From positions 1 to 53,284 of the forward strand of contig VGPD01000011.1 in assembly GCA_016875635.1 (NCBI GenBank): a DNA stretch of 53,284 nt, given 5' to 3'. Below the pieces are notes generated by a model. It was not told the origin of the DNA, made no database searches, and worked only from the letters and a program-made list of their open reading frames with translations. This DNA comes from Chloroflexota bacterium. GTDB lineage: Bacteria > Chloroflexota > Dehalococcoidia > UBA2979. The translations under genes were made by a program, and so were the position numbers. Shown here piece by piece: positions 42,500-50,936 of this stretch (position 1 is its first letter; every line of letters starts with the position of its first letter).

Positions 42500-44961
42500 T
42501 ATGTCCGCTGCTCCGCGCCGAATTCGCGTTCGAGGCGCTTGAGGATGCGCGCCTGTTCCTTGTTCGCGTCGTCCGAGGTCAGGGTGCGGTCGGCGGCCTG
42601 GTAGCGGATGGAGAGGGCCACCGACTTCTTGCCGGCCGGCAGGCGGCCGCCCTTGAAGACGTCGAACACTGAGGCGGAGACCACCAGCGAGGACTGCTCG
42701 ATGATCGCCCGGAGCGCGCCGGCGGTGACGCTGTCGTCGACCACCACGGCGAGGTCCTGCGTGACGGCGGGGAAGCGGGAGAGCGAGCGCGTCGCGCGGC
42801 GCTTCGGCAGGTGCGGGAGCAGCCGCGCGAGGTCGATCTCGAAGAGCAGCACGGGCGCGTCGATGCCGAAGGCGTCGAGGGTGTCCGGGTGGACCTCGCC
42901 CAGGATGCCGAACGCGTCACCACCTGCCTCGAGGCGCGCGACGTGGCCGGGGAGCAGGCCGTACTCCTCGTGGCTGACGTATGCGGTCGTGACGCCGAGG
43001 GCGCCCAGCGCCACCTCCAGCGCGCCCTTCGCGTCGAAGAAGTCGAGGCGGCGCGTGGTCGGGCGGCCCCAGCGGTCGACCTCGAAGCCGGCGAGCGCGC
43101 CCGTGACCTGCTCGTGCTCCTCGGGGAGGACGTGGCCGCCGTCGCGCACAGGGATGAAGGCGCGTGCCGCCTCGAAGATCGCGACCTGCTCCGCGCCGGC
43201 GTTGAGGTTGCGCGCGACGGTCTCGAGGAGCGAGTGGCGCAGCGTCGGGCGCATCAGTTCGCGGTCGGCGGACTGCGTGTTCTTCAGCCGCAGCGGGCGG
43301 ATCACCGCGAGGTCCTCGCGCGGGATCACGCGCTCCAGCACCTCGGTCGTCGTCAGGCTGTACGAGATGATCTCCTGCAGCCCCGCGGCCACGAGGGCGT
43401 CCGAGAGGCGGTTCCGCAGGTCGAGGATGGGCGCCGGCTCCCATGCCGGGATCGCGCCGACCATCCCCGTCGCCGGGAGGCGGTCGAAGCCGGCGAGGCG
43501 CACCACCTCTTCCGCGAGGTCGTCGGGGATGCTGATGTCGGTGCGCCACCACGGGACGCGCGCGACGAAGAGGCCTCCCGCCGATCCGCCGTCGGCCAGA
43601 TCCCCGTCAGATCGCACGAGGTCGAAGCCGAGCGTGGTGAGGATCGCTTCGACCTCGCTGGTCGGGACGTGGAAGCCGATCACGGTGTCCAGGCGCGCGC
43701 GCGTGATGCTCACCTCGGGCGCGACGTGCGGCGCGGGGTAGGCGTCGACGCGCCCGACGCGCGCGGTGCCGCCCGCGACCTCGACCAGCAGTTGCGTGGC
43801 GCGCTGCGAGGCCGCCAGCGCCAGTTCCGGGGAGAGCCCGCGCTCGAAGCGGGCGGAGGCCTCGGAGCGCAGTGCGAGGCGTGTGCCAGTGCGGCGGATG
43901 CTCACCGGGTCGAAGCGCGCCGACTCCAGCAGGATCCGCTTCGTGTCCGCCGTGACCTCGGTCGCCTCGCCGCCCATGACGCCCGCGAGGGCGATCGGCC
44001 CACTGGCGTCCGTGATCAGCAGCGTGTCCGCCGTCAGCGTGCGTTCGACGCCATCGAGGGTGCGCAGGGTCTCGCCGGGCTTCGCCGTGCGGACGCCGAC
44101 TTCGCCCTTGCTTGATGGTGCGACCTTGTCGAGGTCGAAGGCGTGCAGCGGCTGGCCGAGTTCGAGCATGACGTAGTTCGTCACGTCGACGACGTTGTTG
44201 ATCGGGCGCATGCCTGCGGCGCGCAGCCGTGCCTGCAGCCACTCCGGCGACGGGCCGACCGTCACGCCCTCGATCACCGTCGCGATGTAGCGCGCGCAGA
44301 GGGCAGGGTCGTCGATGCGGACCGTAACGGCCTCGGAGGCCGCGCCACCCGACTCGCGGTAGGCCGAGTCCGGCATCGAGAGCGTGCCGCCGACGATCGC
44401 GGCGACCTCGCGGGCGACGCCGGTCATGCTCATCATGTCGGCGCGGTTCGGCCAGACGTGGACGTCGAGGATCACGTCGCCCAGGTAGTCGACGAGCGGC
44501 GTGCCGACGGGGGCGTCGGCGGGCAGCACGATGATCCCCTCGTGGTTCTGGGAGAGGCCGAGTTCCATCTCGGAGAGCACCATCCCGGACGACTCGATGC
44601 CGCGGATCACGCCCTTCTTCAGCACGGACGGCTTGCCCGAGTGGCCGTCGATGACCTTCGCGCCCTCGCGGGCGAAGGCGATGTGCTGGCCCACCGCGAG
44701 GTTCGGCGCGCCGCAGACGACCTGCTGCGGCGCGTCCCCGCCGAAGTCGACGGTCGCGAGGCGGAGGCGATCCGCGTTCGGGTGCGGCTGCACGTCGAGG
44801 ACGTGGCCGACGACGACGAGCGCGCGGTCCCACTCTCCGCCCACGCGGTGGATGCCGTCCACCTCGGCGCTCGCCATCGTCAGGCGGTGCGCGAGGTCGT
44901 AGATGTCGAGGTCAGCCGGGAGCGAGACGTAGTCGCGCAGCCACTTGAGGGAGACGAGCAT
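42499..44961 (-). CDS. pheT: phenylalanyl-tRNA synthetase beta subunit
   Basis: An 820-residue beta subunit. It has the EMAP-like tRNA-binding domain near the start (VVGHVLDVQPHPNADRLRLATVDFG, VVCGAPNLAVGQ), B1/B5 regions (LDVHVWPNRADMMSMTGVAREVAAI), catalytic-like modules and the anticodon-binding FDX-ACB domain at the end (SRFPAVTQDLAVVVDDSV). ATG 44961. It is 24 bp after pheS; its last codons overlap the operator of the HigBA-like module. Confidence 0.96.
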   Translation of the reverse strand: MLVSLKWLRDYVSLPADLDIYDLAHRLTMASAEVDGIHRVGGEWDRALVVVGHVLDVQPHPNADRLRLATVDFGGDAPQQVVCGAPNLAVGQHIAFAREGAKVIDGHSGKPSVLKKGVIRGIESSGMVLSEMELGLSQNHEGIIVLPADAPVGTPLVDYLGDVILDVHVWPNRADMMSMTGVAREVAAIVGGTLSMPDSAYRESGGAASEAVTVRIDDPALCARYIATVIEGVTVGPSPEWLQARLRAAGMRPINNVVDVTNYVMLELGQPLHAFDLDKVAPSSKGEVGVRTAKPGETLRTLDGVERTLTADTLLITDASGPIALAGVMGGEATEVTADTKRILLESARFDPVSIRRTGTRLALRSEASARFERGLSPELALAASQRATQLLVEVAGGTARVGRVDAYPAPHVAPEVSITRARLDTVIGFHVPTSEVEAILTTLGFDLVRSDGDLADGGSAGGLFVARVPWWRTDISIPDDLAEEVVRLAGFDRLPATGMVGAIPAWEPAPILDLRNRLSDALVAAGLQEIISYSLTTTEVLERVIPREDLAVIRPLRLKNTQSADRELMRPTLRHSLLETVARNLNAGAEQVAIFEAARAFIPVRDGGHVLPEEHEQVTGALAGFEVDRWGRPTTRRLDFFDAKGALEVALGALGVTTAYVSHEEYGLLPGHVARLEAGGDAFGILGEVHPDTLDAFGIDAPVLLFEIDLARLLPHLPKRRATRSLSRFPAVTQDLAVVVDDSVTAGALRAIIEQSSLVVSASVFDVFKGGRLPAGKKSVALSIRYQAADRTLTSDDANKEQARILKRLEREFGAEQRT

Positions 44962-44985
44962 CGGTGGTCCTTCGTCCCTACTCGG

Positions 44986-46032
44986 TTAGAACTGTGACAG
45001 GAAGCGGAGGTCGTTCGCGTGGAGGTCGCGGATGTCGGTGATGCCGAACTTCAGCATCGTGATCCGCTCGACGCCCATGCCGGCGGCGAAGCCGGTGTAG
45101 CGCGCCGGGTCGTACCCCGCGGCGGCGATGATCTCCGGGTGGACCATCCCCGCGCCCATGATCTCCAGCCAGCCCGCGCCGCGACAGACCGGGCACGCGG
45201 GGTTGTCGCCCGGGCAGGCGAAACAGTCGACGGCCAGCTCGACGCCCGGCTCGACGAAGGGGAAGTAGGAGTTGCGCATCAGCACGCGCCGCTCCGGCCC
45301 GAACATCTGCCGCGCGAACTCCTGCAGCGTCCCCTTGAGGTTCGCGAGGCTCAGCCCCTCATCGATCGCGAGGAGTTCCACCTGCTCCAGCATCCACTCG
45401 TGCGTGGCGTCGGTCGCCTCGTAGCGGTAGCAGCGCCCCGGCACCGCGACGCGGATCGGCGGCTCGTGGGTGTCGATGTGCCTGATCTGCATCGGGCTGG
45501 TGTGGGTGCGGAGGAGGAGCGGCTGGCGGCCGTCGACCTCTTCGTCCAGCCAGAAGGTGTCCCACATGTCGCGCGCGGGGTGGTGCTCCGGGATGCGCAG
45601 CCGCCCGAAGTTGTACTCGTCCAGCTCGACCTCGGGCCCCTCCACCGTGGCGAAGCCGAGACGCGCGAAGATGTCGAGGATCTCCCGCCGCACCTGGGTC
45701 ACCGGGTGCAGCCGGCCACGGCGCAGTGGCCGGCCCGGCAGCGTGACGTCGAGGGCGTCCGCCGCCGACGCCGCGAGCGAGGCGGCCTTTTGGCTCTCGC
45801 GGAGCCGGGCTAGCGCTGCTTCCAGGGACAGCTTCAGAACATTGGCGGCGGCCCCCACGGACTTCCGCTCCTCGGGCGGAAGGGTCCCCAGCCCGCGCAG
45901 GATTACCGTGAGCCTGCCGTTCTTCCCGAAGACACCGTTCTGCCAAGTGACGAGGACGGCTTCACTTGCCGGGGCGGCGAGTAACGCCCGCGCTTCGGCC
46001 TCAATGGCGGCAATCTGCTCGATGGCGTTCAT
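44986..46032 (-). CDS. pheS: phenylalanyl-tRNA synthetase alpha subunit
   Basis: A 348-residue catalytic subunit. After an N-terminal coiled coil, class II motifs 2 and 3 are clear: HTHTSPMQIRHI to RVAVPGRCYRYEATDATHEWMLEQVE, and TGFAAGMGVERITMLKFGITDIRDLH. CFACPGDNPACPVC is a four-Cys knuckle (C-x2-C-x6-C-x2-C) that many PheS proteins carry. ATG 46032. The pheST pair makes the active (alpha-beta)2 enzyme. Confidence 0.97.
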   Translation of the reverse strand: MNAIEQIAAIEAEARALLAAPASEAVLVTWQNGVFGKNGRLTVILRGLGTLPPEERKSVGAAANVLKLSLEAALARLRESQKAASLAASAADALDVTLPGRPLRRGRLHPVTQVRREILDIFARLGFATVEGPEVELDEYNFGRLRIPEHHPARDMWDTFWLDEEVDGRQPLLLRTHTSPMQIRHIDTHEPPIRVAVPGRCYRYEATDATHEWMLEQVELLAIDEGLSLANLKGTLQEFARQMFGPERRVLMRNSYFPFVEPGVELAVDCFACPGDNPACPVCRGAGWLEIMGAGMVHPEIIAAAGYDPARYTGFAAGMGVERITMLKFGITDIRDLHANDLRFLSQF

Positions 46033-46073
46033 GAGACGGAAGTTTAGCGGGGGCGGCGGTTAGGGGGATTACG

Positions 46074-46079
46074 TATAAT
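46074..46079 (+). promoter_or_regulatory. -10 element (TATAAT) of a leaderless gene
   Basis: A consensus TATAAT ends 6 bp before the ATG at 46086, so transcription would start at or next to the start codon. No Shine-Dalgarno sequence precedes the ATG. A recognisable -35 is not seen. Confidence 0.65.
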
Positions 46080-46085
46080 CGGATC

Positions 46086-47513
46086 ATGCGAGTATCCGGT
46101 TACTTCAATCTCGCCCGTACCCAACCCGAACTCGACTTCGTGGACGTAGATGTGGCAACTGACATCCCGGTCTTCGTTGACCATCGCGCCCTCCTGCTTC
46201 TGGACAGCGACTGGTCCGACGAATGTCAGCACCTGATTCAGAACTTCTTCCATGAGGTGCTGGCAGCGGCGAAGAACAGGAACCGCTCCCGTGGCCTCCA
46301 GTTGTTGACCGTGTTGAGGGAACCTAACGAAACGCATCTGGGGTTCTCGCACGGTCGGCCGCGCGGCCGGGGCTTGGGGCCAGAGTCGGCGAAGGATATC
46401 TGGGAGGCGCTCGCGCGCAGTCAGGCTGTGGCCAGCGGACTGCTACAGGATCTCGAAGACACGATCTTGACCACCGAGGGCGTGGGTCCTGATCTGATTT
46501 CGGACATTGCAACTAAGGTCATTCGTGCGCCTCTTCTTCGGTACACACAGAGCATGGCGGAGTACTACGGCATCGCACTAACGAAAGGAGTCAACTCTGG
46601 GGCGGTCTGGAACCCAGTCACAACCACGTGGGACGCGTTCTTCACCGAAATGCCAATCGTCGACGGAGCGCCGCTACTCCTTGTCCCCAAGTCAATTGTT
46701 CGCCGGCGCATGGACTTCGACCTGGACGAGTATTACGACCACTACCTGCTTGAGGAGCTGCAACAGTTGGAACTGGCAGATCCTGCGTCAGGCTTGGTCA
46801 CTGTCCTCAAGAAGGGTCGCCGCGTCGTCTATAAGAAGGATCTCGTCAGTCGGTATGGCCGAGGTAAGCATGCAGTTGTGGAACTCACACTCCAACATCC
46901 GTCTGTGCTGACTCGTTACCGAGCGGCGAAAGCCCGGCCGCGGCCAGCCATCGACAGCCTCTCGTTCGCCGAGATCAGCGGAACTCCGGCCCCTCAGTGG
47001 GACGACCTGCTGGCGGACATCAAGAAGATTCCGCCCGGAGCCGATGGTGCGACAGAGTTTCATCGTGCAGTCGAGCGACTAATCTCAACGGTGTTCAGTA
47101 GCGTTCTGACGTTTCCTCAGATCGAACGACACATCCACGGAGGCCGTAAGCGCATTGACATCTCGTACACGAACGTGGCGGGACGTGGGTTCTTCGCGTG
47201 GCTTCGCGCCAACCACCCCGCATCGAACATCTTCGTCGAATGTAAGAACTACTCATCTGATCCCAAGAACCCCGAGCTGGATCAGATCGCCGGGCGTTTC
47301 TCTCCAAGTCGTGGAAAATTCGGGATCGTTGTCTGCCGGAAGGTCGAGGATCGCGAGAAGGTCACAGCCATCTGTAGAGATCACGCACAGGATGATCACG
47401 GCTTCATCTTGGTTTTGGACGACGACGATCTCGCCACGCTGGTCGAGTCTGCGCGGTCAGGTACAGATAGCTTCCAGTGGCTGAAGTCGAGGTTCGATGA
47501 GCTCGTCATGTAG
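46086..47513 (+). CDS. PD-(D/E)XK nuclease-like protein of unknown system (probably horizontally acquired)
   Basis: A 475-residue protein. The C-terminal 150 residues read GRKRIDISYTN (D358), a variable loop and NIFVECKNYSSD (E385-x-K387), the D-(E)xK core of a restriction-like nuclease, with a helix before it (E324/E330). The N-terminal 300 residues form a separate helical domain with PLLLVPKSIVRRRMDFDLDEYYDHYLLEEL; no family was recognised. It is richer in Asn, Ile and Lys and clearly lower in GC than its neighbours. It is divergent from pheS. A DNA or RNA nuclease in a defence role is plausible, but no partner such as a methylase or helicase is seen. Confidence 0.75.
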   Translation: MRVSGYFNLARTQPELDFVDVDVATDIPVFVDHRALLLLDSDWSDECQHLIQNFFHEVLAAAKNRNRSRGLQLLTVLREPNETHLGFSHGRPRGRGLGPESAKDIWEALARSQAVASGLLQDLEDTILTTEGVGPDLISDIATKVIRAPLLRYTQSMAEYYGIALTKGVNSGAVWNPVTTTWDAFFTEMPIVDGAPLLLVPKSIVRRRMDFDLDEYYDHYLLEELQQLELADPASGLVTVLKKGRRVVYKKDLVSRYGRGKHAVVELTLQHPSVLTRYRAAKARPRPAIDSLSFAEISGTPAPQWDDLLADIKKIPPGADGATEFHRAVERLISTVFSSVLTFPQIERHIHGGRKRIDISYTNVAGRGFFAWLRANHPASNIFVECKNYSSDPKNPELDQIAGRFSPSRGKFGIVVCRKVEDREKVTAICRDHAQDDHGFILVLDDDDLATLVESARSGTDSFQWLKSRFDELVM

Positions 47514-47529
47514 CGTTGCGACCTCAGGC

Positions 47530-47535
47530 TAGACT
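47530..47535 (+). promoter_or_regulatory. -10 element of the RAM-domain gene (leaderless)
   Basis: TAGACT lies 6 bp before the ATG at 47542 and no ribosome-binding site is present, as with the neighbouring gene. No convincing -35. Confidence 0.45.
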
Positions 47536-47541
47536 CCTCGC

Positions 47542-47793
47542 ATGCCAATCCGAGGCTACGTACTTGTCGAGACCGGAGTCGGGCACACCCGAGCGGTGGC
47601 CGACGCCATGCGCGCCGTCCGCTCGCGGAACGCCTCGATCATCGGGGTGGACACCGTCACCGGGCCGTACGACGTCATCGTGACCCTGGAAGCCGAGGAC
47701 CTGAACCGGCTGGGGAAGGCGATCACGGAAGAGATCGCGACGGTGGCGGGCGTCTCGCGCACCACGACCTGCCTGAGCGTGGATCTGTCATGA
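47542..47793 (+). CDS. stand-alone Lrp/AsnC ligand-binding (RAM) domain protein
   Basis: An 83-residue protein. GYVLVETGVGHTRAVADAM, GVDTVTGPYDVIVTLEAED and VAGVSRTTTCL correspond to the RAM/ACT-like fold of Lrp/AsnC regulators, without the HTH. Such proteins bind amino acids and oligomerise; they may modulate full-length Lrp or act in metabolite sensing. ATG 47542. The last codons overlap the next ORF (ATGA). Confidence 0.87.
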   Translation: MPIRGYVLVETGVGHTRAVADAMRAVRSRNASIIGVDTVTGPYDVIVTLEAEDLNRLGKAITEEIATVAGVSRTTTCLSVDLS

Positions 47794-47945
47794 AGCAAGA
47801 ATCATCCCAGCCGACACCGCCCCCGAGCGGGTTCCTCGCTCGGTTCGGGACGGTCACGCCGCTGAATCGCCCCGAGGACTGGGCGGCCATCCGGCGGGCA
47901 GTCGCCAGAGCAGTAGGTCTGCGTGCCGCTGAGAGGGGTCAGTAG
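47790..47945 (+). CDS. 51-residue ORF resembling an antitoxin C-terminal tail
   Basis: A short frame coupled to the RAM gene by ATGA: MKQESSQPTPPPSGF, then LARFGTVTPLNRPEDWAAI and RRAVARAVGLRAAERGQ. The 'FGTVTPLNRPEDWAAIRRA' stretch looks like the toxin-binding tail of AbrB/MazE-type antitoxins as remembered; there is no DNA-binding domain. It might be a free toxin-neutralising peptide or a truncated remnant. Confidence 0.5.
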   Translation: MKQESSQPTPPPSGFLARFGTVTPLNRPEDWAAIRRAVARAVGLRAAERGQ

Positions 47946-48034
47946 CCCGCCCCGCCCGGCTCGCGCACCACGACTTGCTCGCTGGCTTTGTCGTAGCCCT
48001 CGGCGTCTGAACTGGCGAGGCCCCGGACGATGTG

Positions 48035-48044
48035 CTACATGTAG
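48035..48044 (+). promoter_or_regulatory. palindromic operator of the Phd/VapC module
   Basis: CTACATGTAG, a perfect 10-bp palindrome ending 4 bp before the antitoxin ATG, is of the kind bound by Phd/YefM antitoxins (TGTA/TACA cores). The antitoxin gene has no ribosome-binding site between this element and its start. Confidence 0.55.
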
Positions 48045-48048
48045 ACAC

Positions 48049-48342
48049 ATGGCCATCCGCATCGGCATCCGCGAACTGCGGCAGAACGCCAGCCTCTACC
48101 TCCGGCGCGTCCGCGCGGGCGAGACGATCACGCTGACCGACCGTGGCGAGGCGTTCGCGGAGATCCGACCAATCAGGCAGGCGGGTGGCATCCTCGACCG
48201 GCTGGTCGCGGAGGGACGTGCGCGGCTGCCCGAGGCCGACCTGGCCGCGTTTCTCGCGCAGCCGCTGCCGCCCCCCTCGAAGCGGGGCAAGCGTGCACTG
48301 AGCGATGAGGTCATCAGGGCGCGGGCGGACGAGCGGTTCTAG
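48049..48342 (+). CDS. Phd/YefM-type antitoxin
   Basis: A 97-residue protein. MAIRIGIRELRQNASLYLRRVRAGETITLTDRGEAFAEIRPI is the classical Phd/YefM N-terminal DNA-binding fold; the rest is a polar helix-rich tail (LVAEGRARLPEADLAAFL) for toxin contact. ATG 48049 is preferred over longer frames. The toxin follows directly after the stop. Confidence 0.92.
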   Translation: MAIRIGIRELRQNASLYLRRVRAGETITLTDRGEAFAEIRPIRQAGGILDRLVAEGRARLPEADLAAFLAQPLPPPSKRGKRALSDEVIRARADERF

Positions 48343-48729
48343 GTGCTCTACGCCGACACCTCGGCGCTTGTGAAACTGGTGTTGACGGAGCCCGAATCCG
48401 CCGCCCTCCTCGCGTACCTCGACGGTCGAGGCGACGTCGTGACATCGGCGCTGGTCACCACCGAACTCGTCCGCGCGGTGCGACGCCTGCAGCCCGACCT
48501 CGAGCCTCGCGCACACGCACTGATCGCCGGGCTGACTCGGATCGAGGTCGACCGCGAGGTGCTGACCACTGCGGCAGGACTGTCACCTTCCGAGATGCGC
48601 TCACTCGATGCGATCCACCTCGCGACCGCCCTCACGCTCGGCGCCGAACTCGACGCGCTCGTCACGTACGACGTCCGCATGGCCGAAGCCGCCCGCGCGG
48701 CGGGCCTGCGCGTGGAGGCGCCGGCGTAG
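48343..48729 (+). CDS. VapC-type PIN toxin
   Basis: A 128-residue PIN nuclease with D5 (YADTSALVKL), E41 (VTTELVRAV), D89 (SLDAIHLATAL) and D110 (VTYDVRM). GTG 48343 abuts the antitoxin stop. Type II toxin, RNase activity expected. Confidence 0.93.
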   Translation: MLYADTSALVKLVLTEPESAALLAYLDGRGDVVTSALVTTELVRAVRRLQPDLEPRAHALIAGLTRIEVDREVLTTAAGLSPSEMRSLDAIHLATALTLGAELDALVTYDVRMAEAARAAGLRVEAPA

Positions 48730-48815
48730 CGCAGACGCCGCACACGACGTGCCACCATCGGCCTCCTCGTACGGTTACCGAGACAACGACTAGCCTGACT
48801 CCGGGAGCGTGCACC

Positions 48816-50297
48816 GTGAGCGATGGTTCGAACGATGGTCGACATGTCCTGGTCCTCGGCGCGAGCGGCTACGTCGGCTCGCACCTCGTCCCCCGGCTGA
48901 TCGAGCGGGGGTTCCGCGTCCGTGCCTCCGCGCGGGACGCCGAGGTGCTGGCGGCGCGCGGCTGGGGCTGCGAGGTGGTCGCGGCCGACGCGCTGCGGCC
49001 GGAGACGCTCGCGTCCGCCCTCGAGGACATCGACGTCGCGTACTACCTCGTGCACTCGATGGCCGCCGGGCGGGACTTCGCCGAACGGGACCGCCGCGCG
49101 GCCGACAACTTCCGCAAGGCCGCCGAGGCCGCCGGGGTGCGGCGGATCATCTACCTCGGCGGGCTGCAGGCGGAGGGCGAGGCGTCGGAGCACCTCGCCT
49201 CGCGGCGCGAGACCGGCGAGCACCTGCGCGCCGGCCCGATCCCGGTGACCGAACTGCGCGCGGGGATCATCGTCGGCGCCGGCTCCGCCGCCTTCGAGGT
49301 GATCCGCGACCTCGTCTTCCACCTCCCGGTGATGACGACGCCGCGTTGGGTGCGCTCGCGCACGCAGCCGATCGCCCTCGACGACCTGGTCGAGTACCTC
49401 GTGCGCCTGCCCGACGTAGAGGAGAGCGCCGGGCGCACCTTCGACGTCGCGGGGTCGGAGACGCTCTCCTACGCCGACCTGATGCGGACCTTCGCCCGCG
49501 TGGTGGGACGCCGCATCCGCATCCTGCCGCTGCCCGTGCTGACACCGCGACTCTCCTCGTACTGGCTGGACCTCGTCACCTCGGTGCCTGCGAACGTCGC
49601 CCGCCCGCTGATCGACGGCCTGCGGCAAGACCTGCTCGCCGACGACGCGGTGATCCGGACGCTGATCCCGATCCCGCTGCGCGGCTACGAGGACGCCGTG
49701 CGCGCCGCGCTCGATGCGGAGGCGAACGACGCCGTCACCGCGCGCTGGGCGGAGGGATCGCTGGTGCTCCGCCGCTACCGTCGCGACGTCGCGTTCTACA
49801 GCAAGCGGGCGACGGCCCATGCCGAGGCGCGGGCCTCCTCGGAGCGGCTGTGGACGGCGGTCGCCGCGGTCGGCGGAGCGCGCGGCTGGTACTACCTCGA
49901 CTGGCTGTGGGAGCTGCGCGGCCTGCTCGATCGGCTGATCGGCGGCGTGGGGATGCGGCGCGGGCGGCGTCAGTCGCTCGCCGTCCGGGTGGGCGACGCG
50001 ATCGACTTCTGGCGGGTGGTTGGCGTCGAGCCCGGGAAGCGCCTCGTGCTGCTGGCGGAGATGAAACTGCCGGGGGCCGCCTCGCTCGACCTCGAGGTGG
50101 AGCCGATGGGGCCGGAGCGGTCGGCGCTGACGGTGACGGCGCGGTTCCACCCGGCGGGGGTGCTGGGTCTGCTGTACTGGTACGTCCTCTGGCCGGTCCA
50201 CGGCCGCCTCTTCCGGGGGATGGCCCGGGCGATCTGCGCGGCCGCCGAGGCCCCCGCCCCACCCTCGACGGCAGCCGGTCCGGCCGGCCGCGCCTAG
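48816..50297 (+). CDS. SDR/NAD(P)-binding epimerase-like protein with C-terminal DUF2867-like domain
   Basis: A 493-residue protein. The N-terminal Rossmann fold (VLVLGASGYVGSHLVPRLIERG) is an atypical SDR (YLVHSM, IIYLGGL, no clear Tyr-x3-Lys). Residues from about 330 on (VAFYSKRATAHAEARA, RGWYYLDWLWELRGLLDRLIGGVGMRRGRR, DFWRVVGVEPGKRLVLLAEM) match a START-like/DUF2867 domain. Such two-domain proteins (YlbE/UbiB-type neighbours) are common in high-GC bacteria; function not known. GTG 48816, GGGAG upstream. Confidence 0.8.
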   Translation: MSDGSNDGRHVLVLGASGYVGSHLVPRLIERGFRVRASARDAEVLAARGWGCEVVAADALRPETLASALEDIDVAYYLVHSMAAGRDFAERDRRAADNFRKAAEAAGVRRIIYLGGLQAEGEASEHLASRRETGEHLRAGPIPVTELRAGIIVGAGSAAFEVIRDLVFHLPVMTTPRWVRSRTQPIALDDLVEYLVRLPDVEESAGRTFDVAGSETLSYADLMRTFARVVGRRIRILPLPVLTPRLSSYWLDLVTSVPANVARPLIDGLRQDLLADDAVIRTLIPIPLRGYEDAVRAALDAEANDAVTARWAEGSLVLRRYRRDVAFYSKRATAHAEARASSERLWTAVAAVGGARGWYYLDWLWELRGLLDRLIGGVGMRRGRRQSLAVRVGDAIDFWRVVGVEPGKRLVLLAEMKLPGAASLDLEVEPMGPERSALTVTARFHPAGVLGLLYWYVLWPVHGRLFRGMARAICAAAEAPAPPSTAAGPAGRA

Positions 50298-50390
50298 GAA
50301 CGGCCCGGGGAGCGCTTCGGGCGAGCGCGAGCCGAGGGCGTACTCTGTCCATAACGTTGGGGAACGCCCCCGAGCGAAGCGAGGTAGGCC

Positions 50391-50735
50391 ATGCCCAAGA
50401 CCCAGAAAGAAATCGACCGCGAGATCCAGCGCGGACGGGATGATGAAGCGCTCCGGACGCCGGTGGACATGCACCGGGTCACCGCGGTCCTCGCGCTGAA
50501 CTCCTCGGAGTTCGCGCAGTGGTACACGGACCACGGCAAGAACCCGCGCGACCGCAATCTCCTCATGATCACGCCGGCGACCACCCGCAACCTGAAGGAC
50601 GCCCACCTGGAGATCACGCCGCGCGGCATGTGGCGGTCGGACATCCACATCCTGATGCAGGGACTCGTCCCCGCGCTCGACGCGCCCTCGCAGCGTCGCC
50701 TCGGCGGCATGGGCTGGGGTCAGCCGGTCCCCTGA
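50391..50735 (+). CDS. small hypothetical protein
   Basis: A 114-residue polar protein (MPKTQKEIDREIQRGRDDEA...). No signal, membrane segment or family was recognised. ATG 50391, with GAGGTAG upstream. High Arg/Asp content suggests a soluble cytoplasmic protein. Confidence 0.6.
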   Translation: MPKTQKEIDREIQRGRDDEALRTPVDMHRVTAVLALNSSEFAQWYTDHGKNPRDRNLLMITPATTRNLKDAHLEITPRGMWRSDIHILMQGLVPALDAPSQRRLGGMGWGQPVP

Positions 50736-50792
50736 CTCTGGGCGCTCCTCAGGTCTCGAACTCAAGTCGAAGCAGGTCCTGTCGCGCCGGAG

Positions 50793-50840
50793 CCCTCACT
50801 CTCTGCCCGCTCTCCCGCATGGCGGGAGCGGGGGAGTGAG
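50793..50840. repeat. REP-like imperfect palindrome
   Basis: The convergent spacer 50736-50936 contains CTCACTC / GAGTGAG arms around CCGCTCTCCCGC, an ATG loop and GCGGGAGCGG. The structure can form a long hairpin in either orientation, so it may terminate both flanking genes or be a member of an interspersed repeat. A second hairpin follows at 50857. Confidence 0.55.
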
Positions 50841-50856
50841 AACCTCCACTCCCTAA

Positions 50857-50878
50857 CCCCTCCCCTCACGGGGAGGGG
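50857..50878. terminator. bidirectional hairpin in the convergent spacer
   Basis: CCCCTCCCC (50857-50865), TCAC loop, GGGGAGGGG (50870-50878): a perfect 9-bp stem between two convergent genes. No T-tract. Confidence 0.5.
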
Positions 50879-50936
50879 CGCTGGCTTAGCTTTGCTTGCG
50901 AGAGCCGGGCTTCGGGTCGGGCGCCGGCGTGTCCGA

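Noticed and set aside
47939-48033. short minus-strand frame reading like GLASSDAEGYDKASEQV
   Set aside because: About 30 codons, no start codon or ribosome-binding site; it may be a decayed gene end but cannot be supported.
48348-50765. 805-codon minus-strand frame
   Set aside because: Antisense to VapC and the SDR protein, both well supported; composition is Arg/His-rich shadow.
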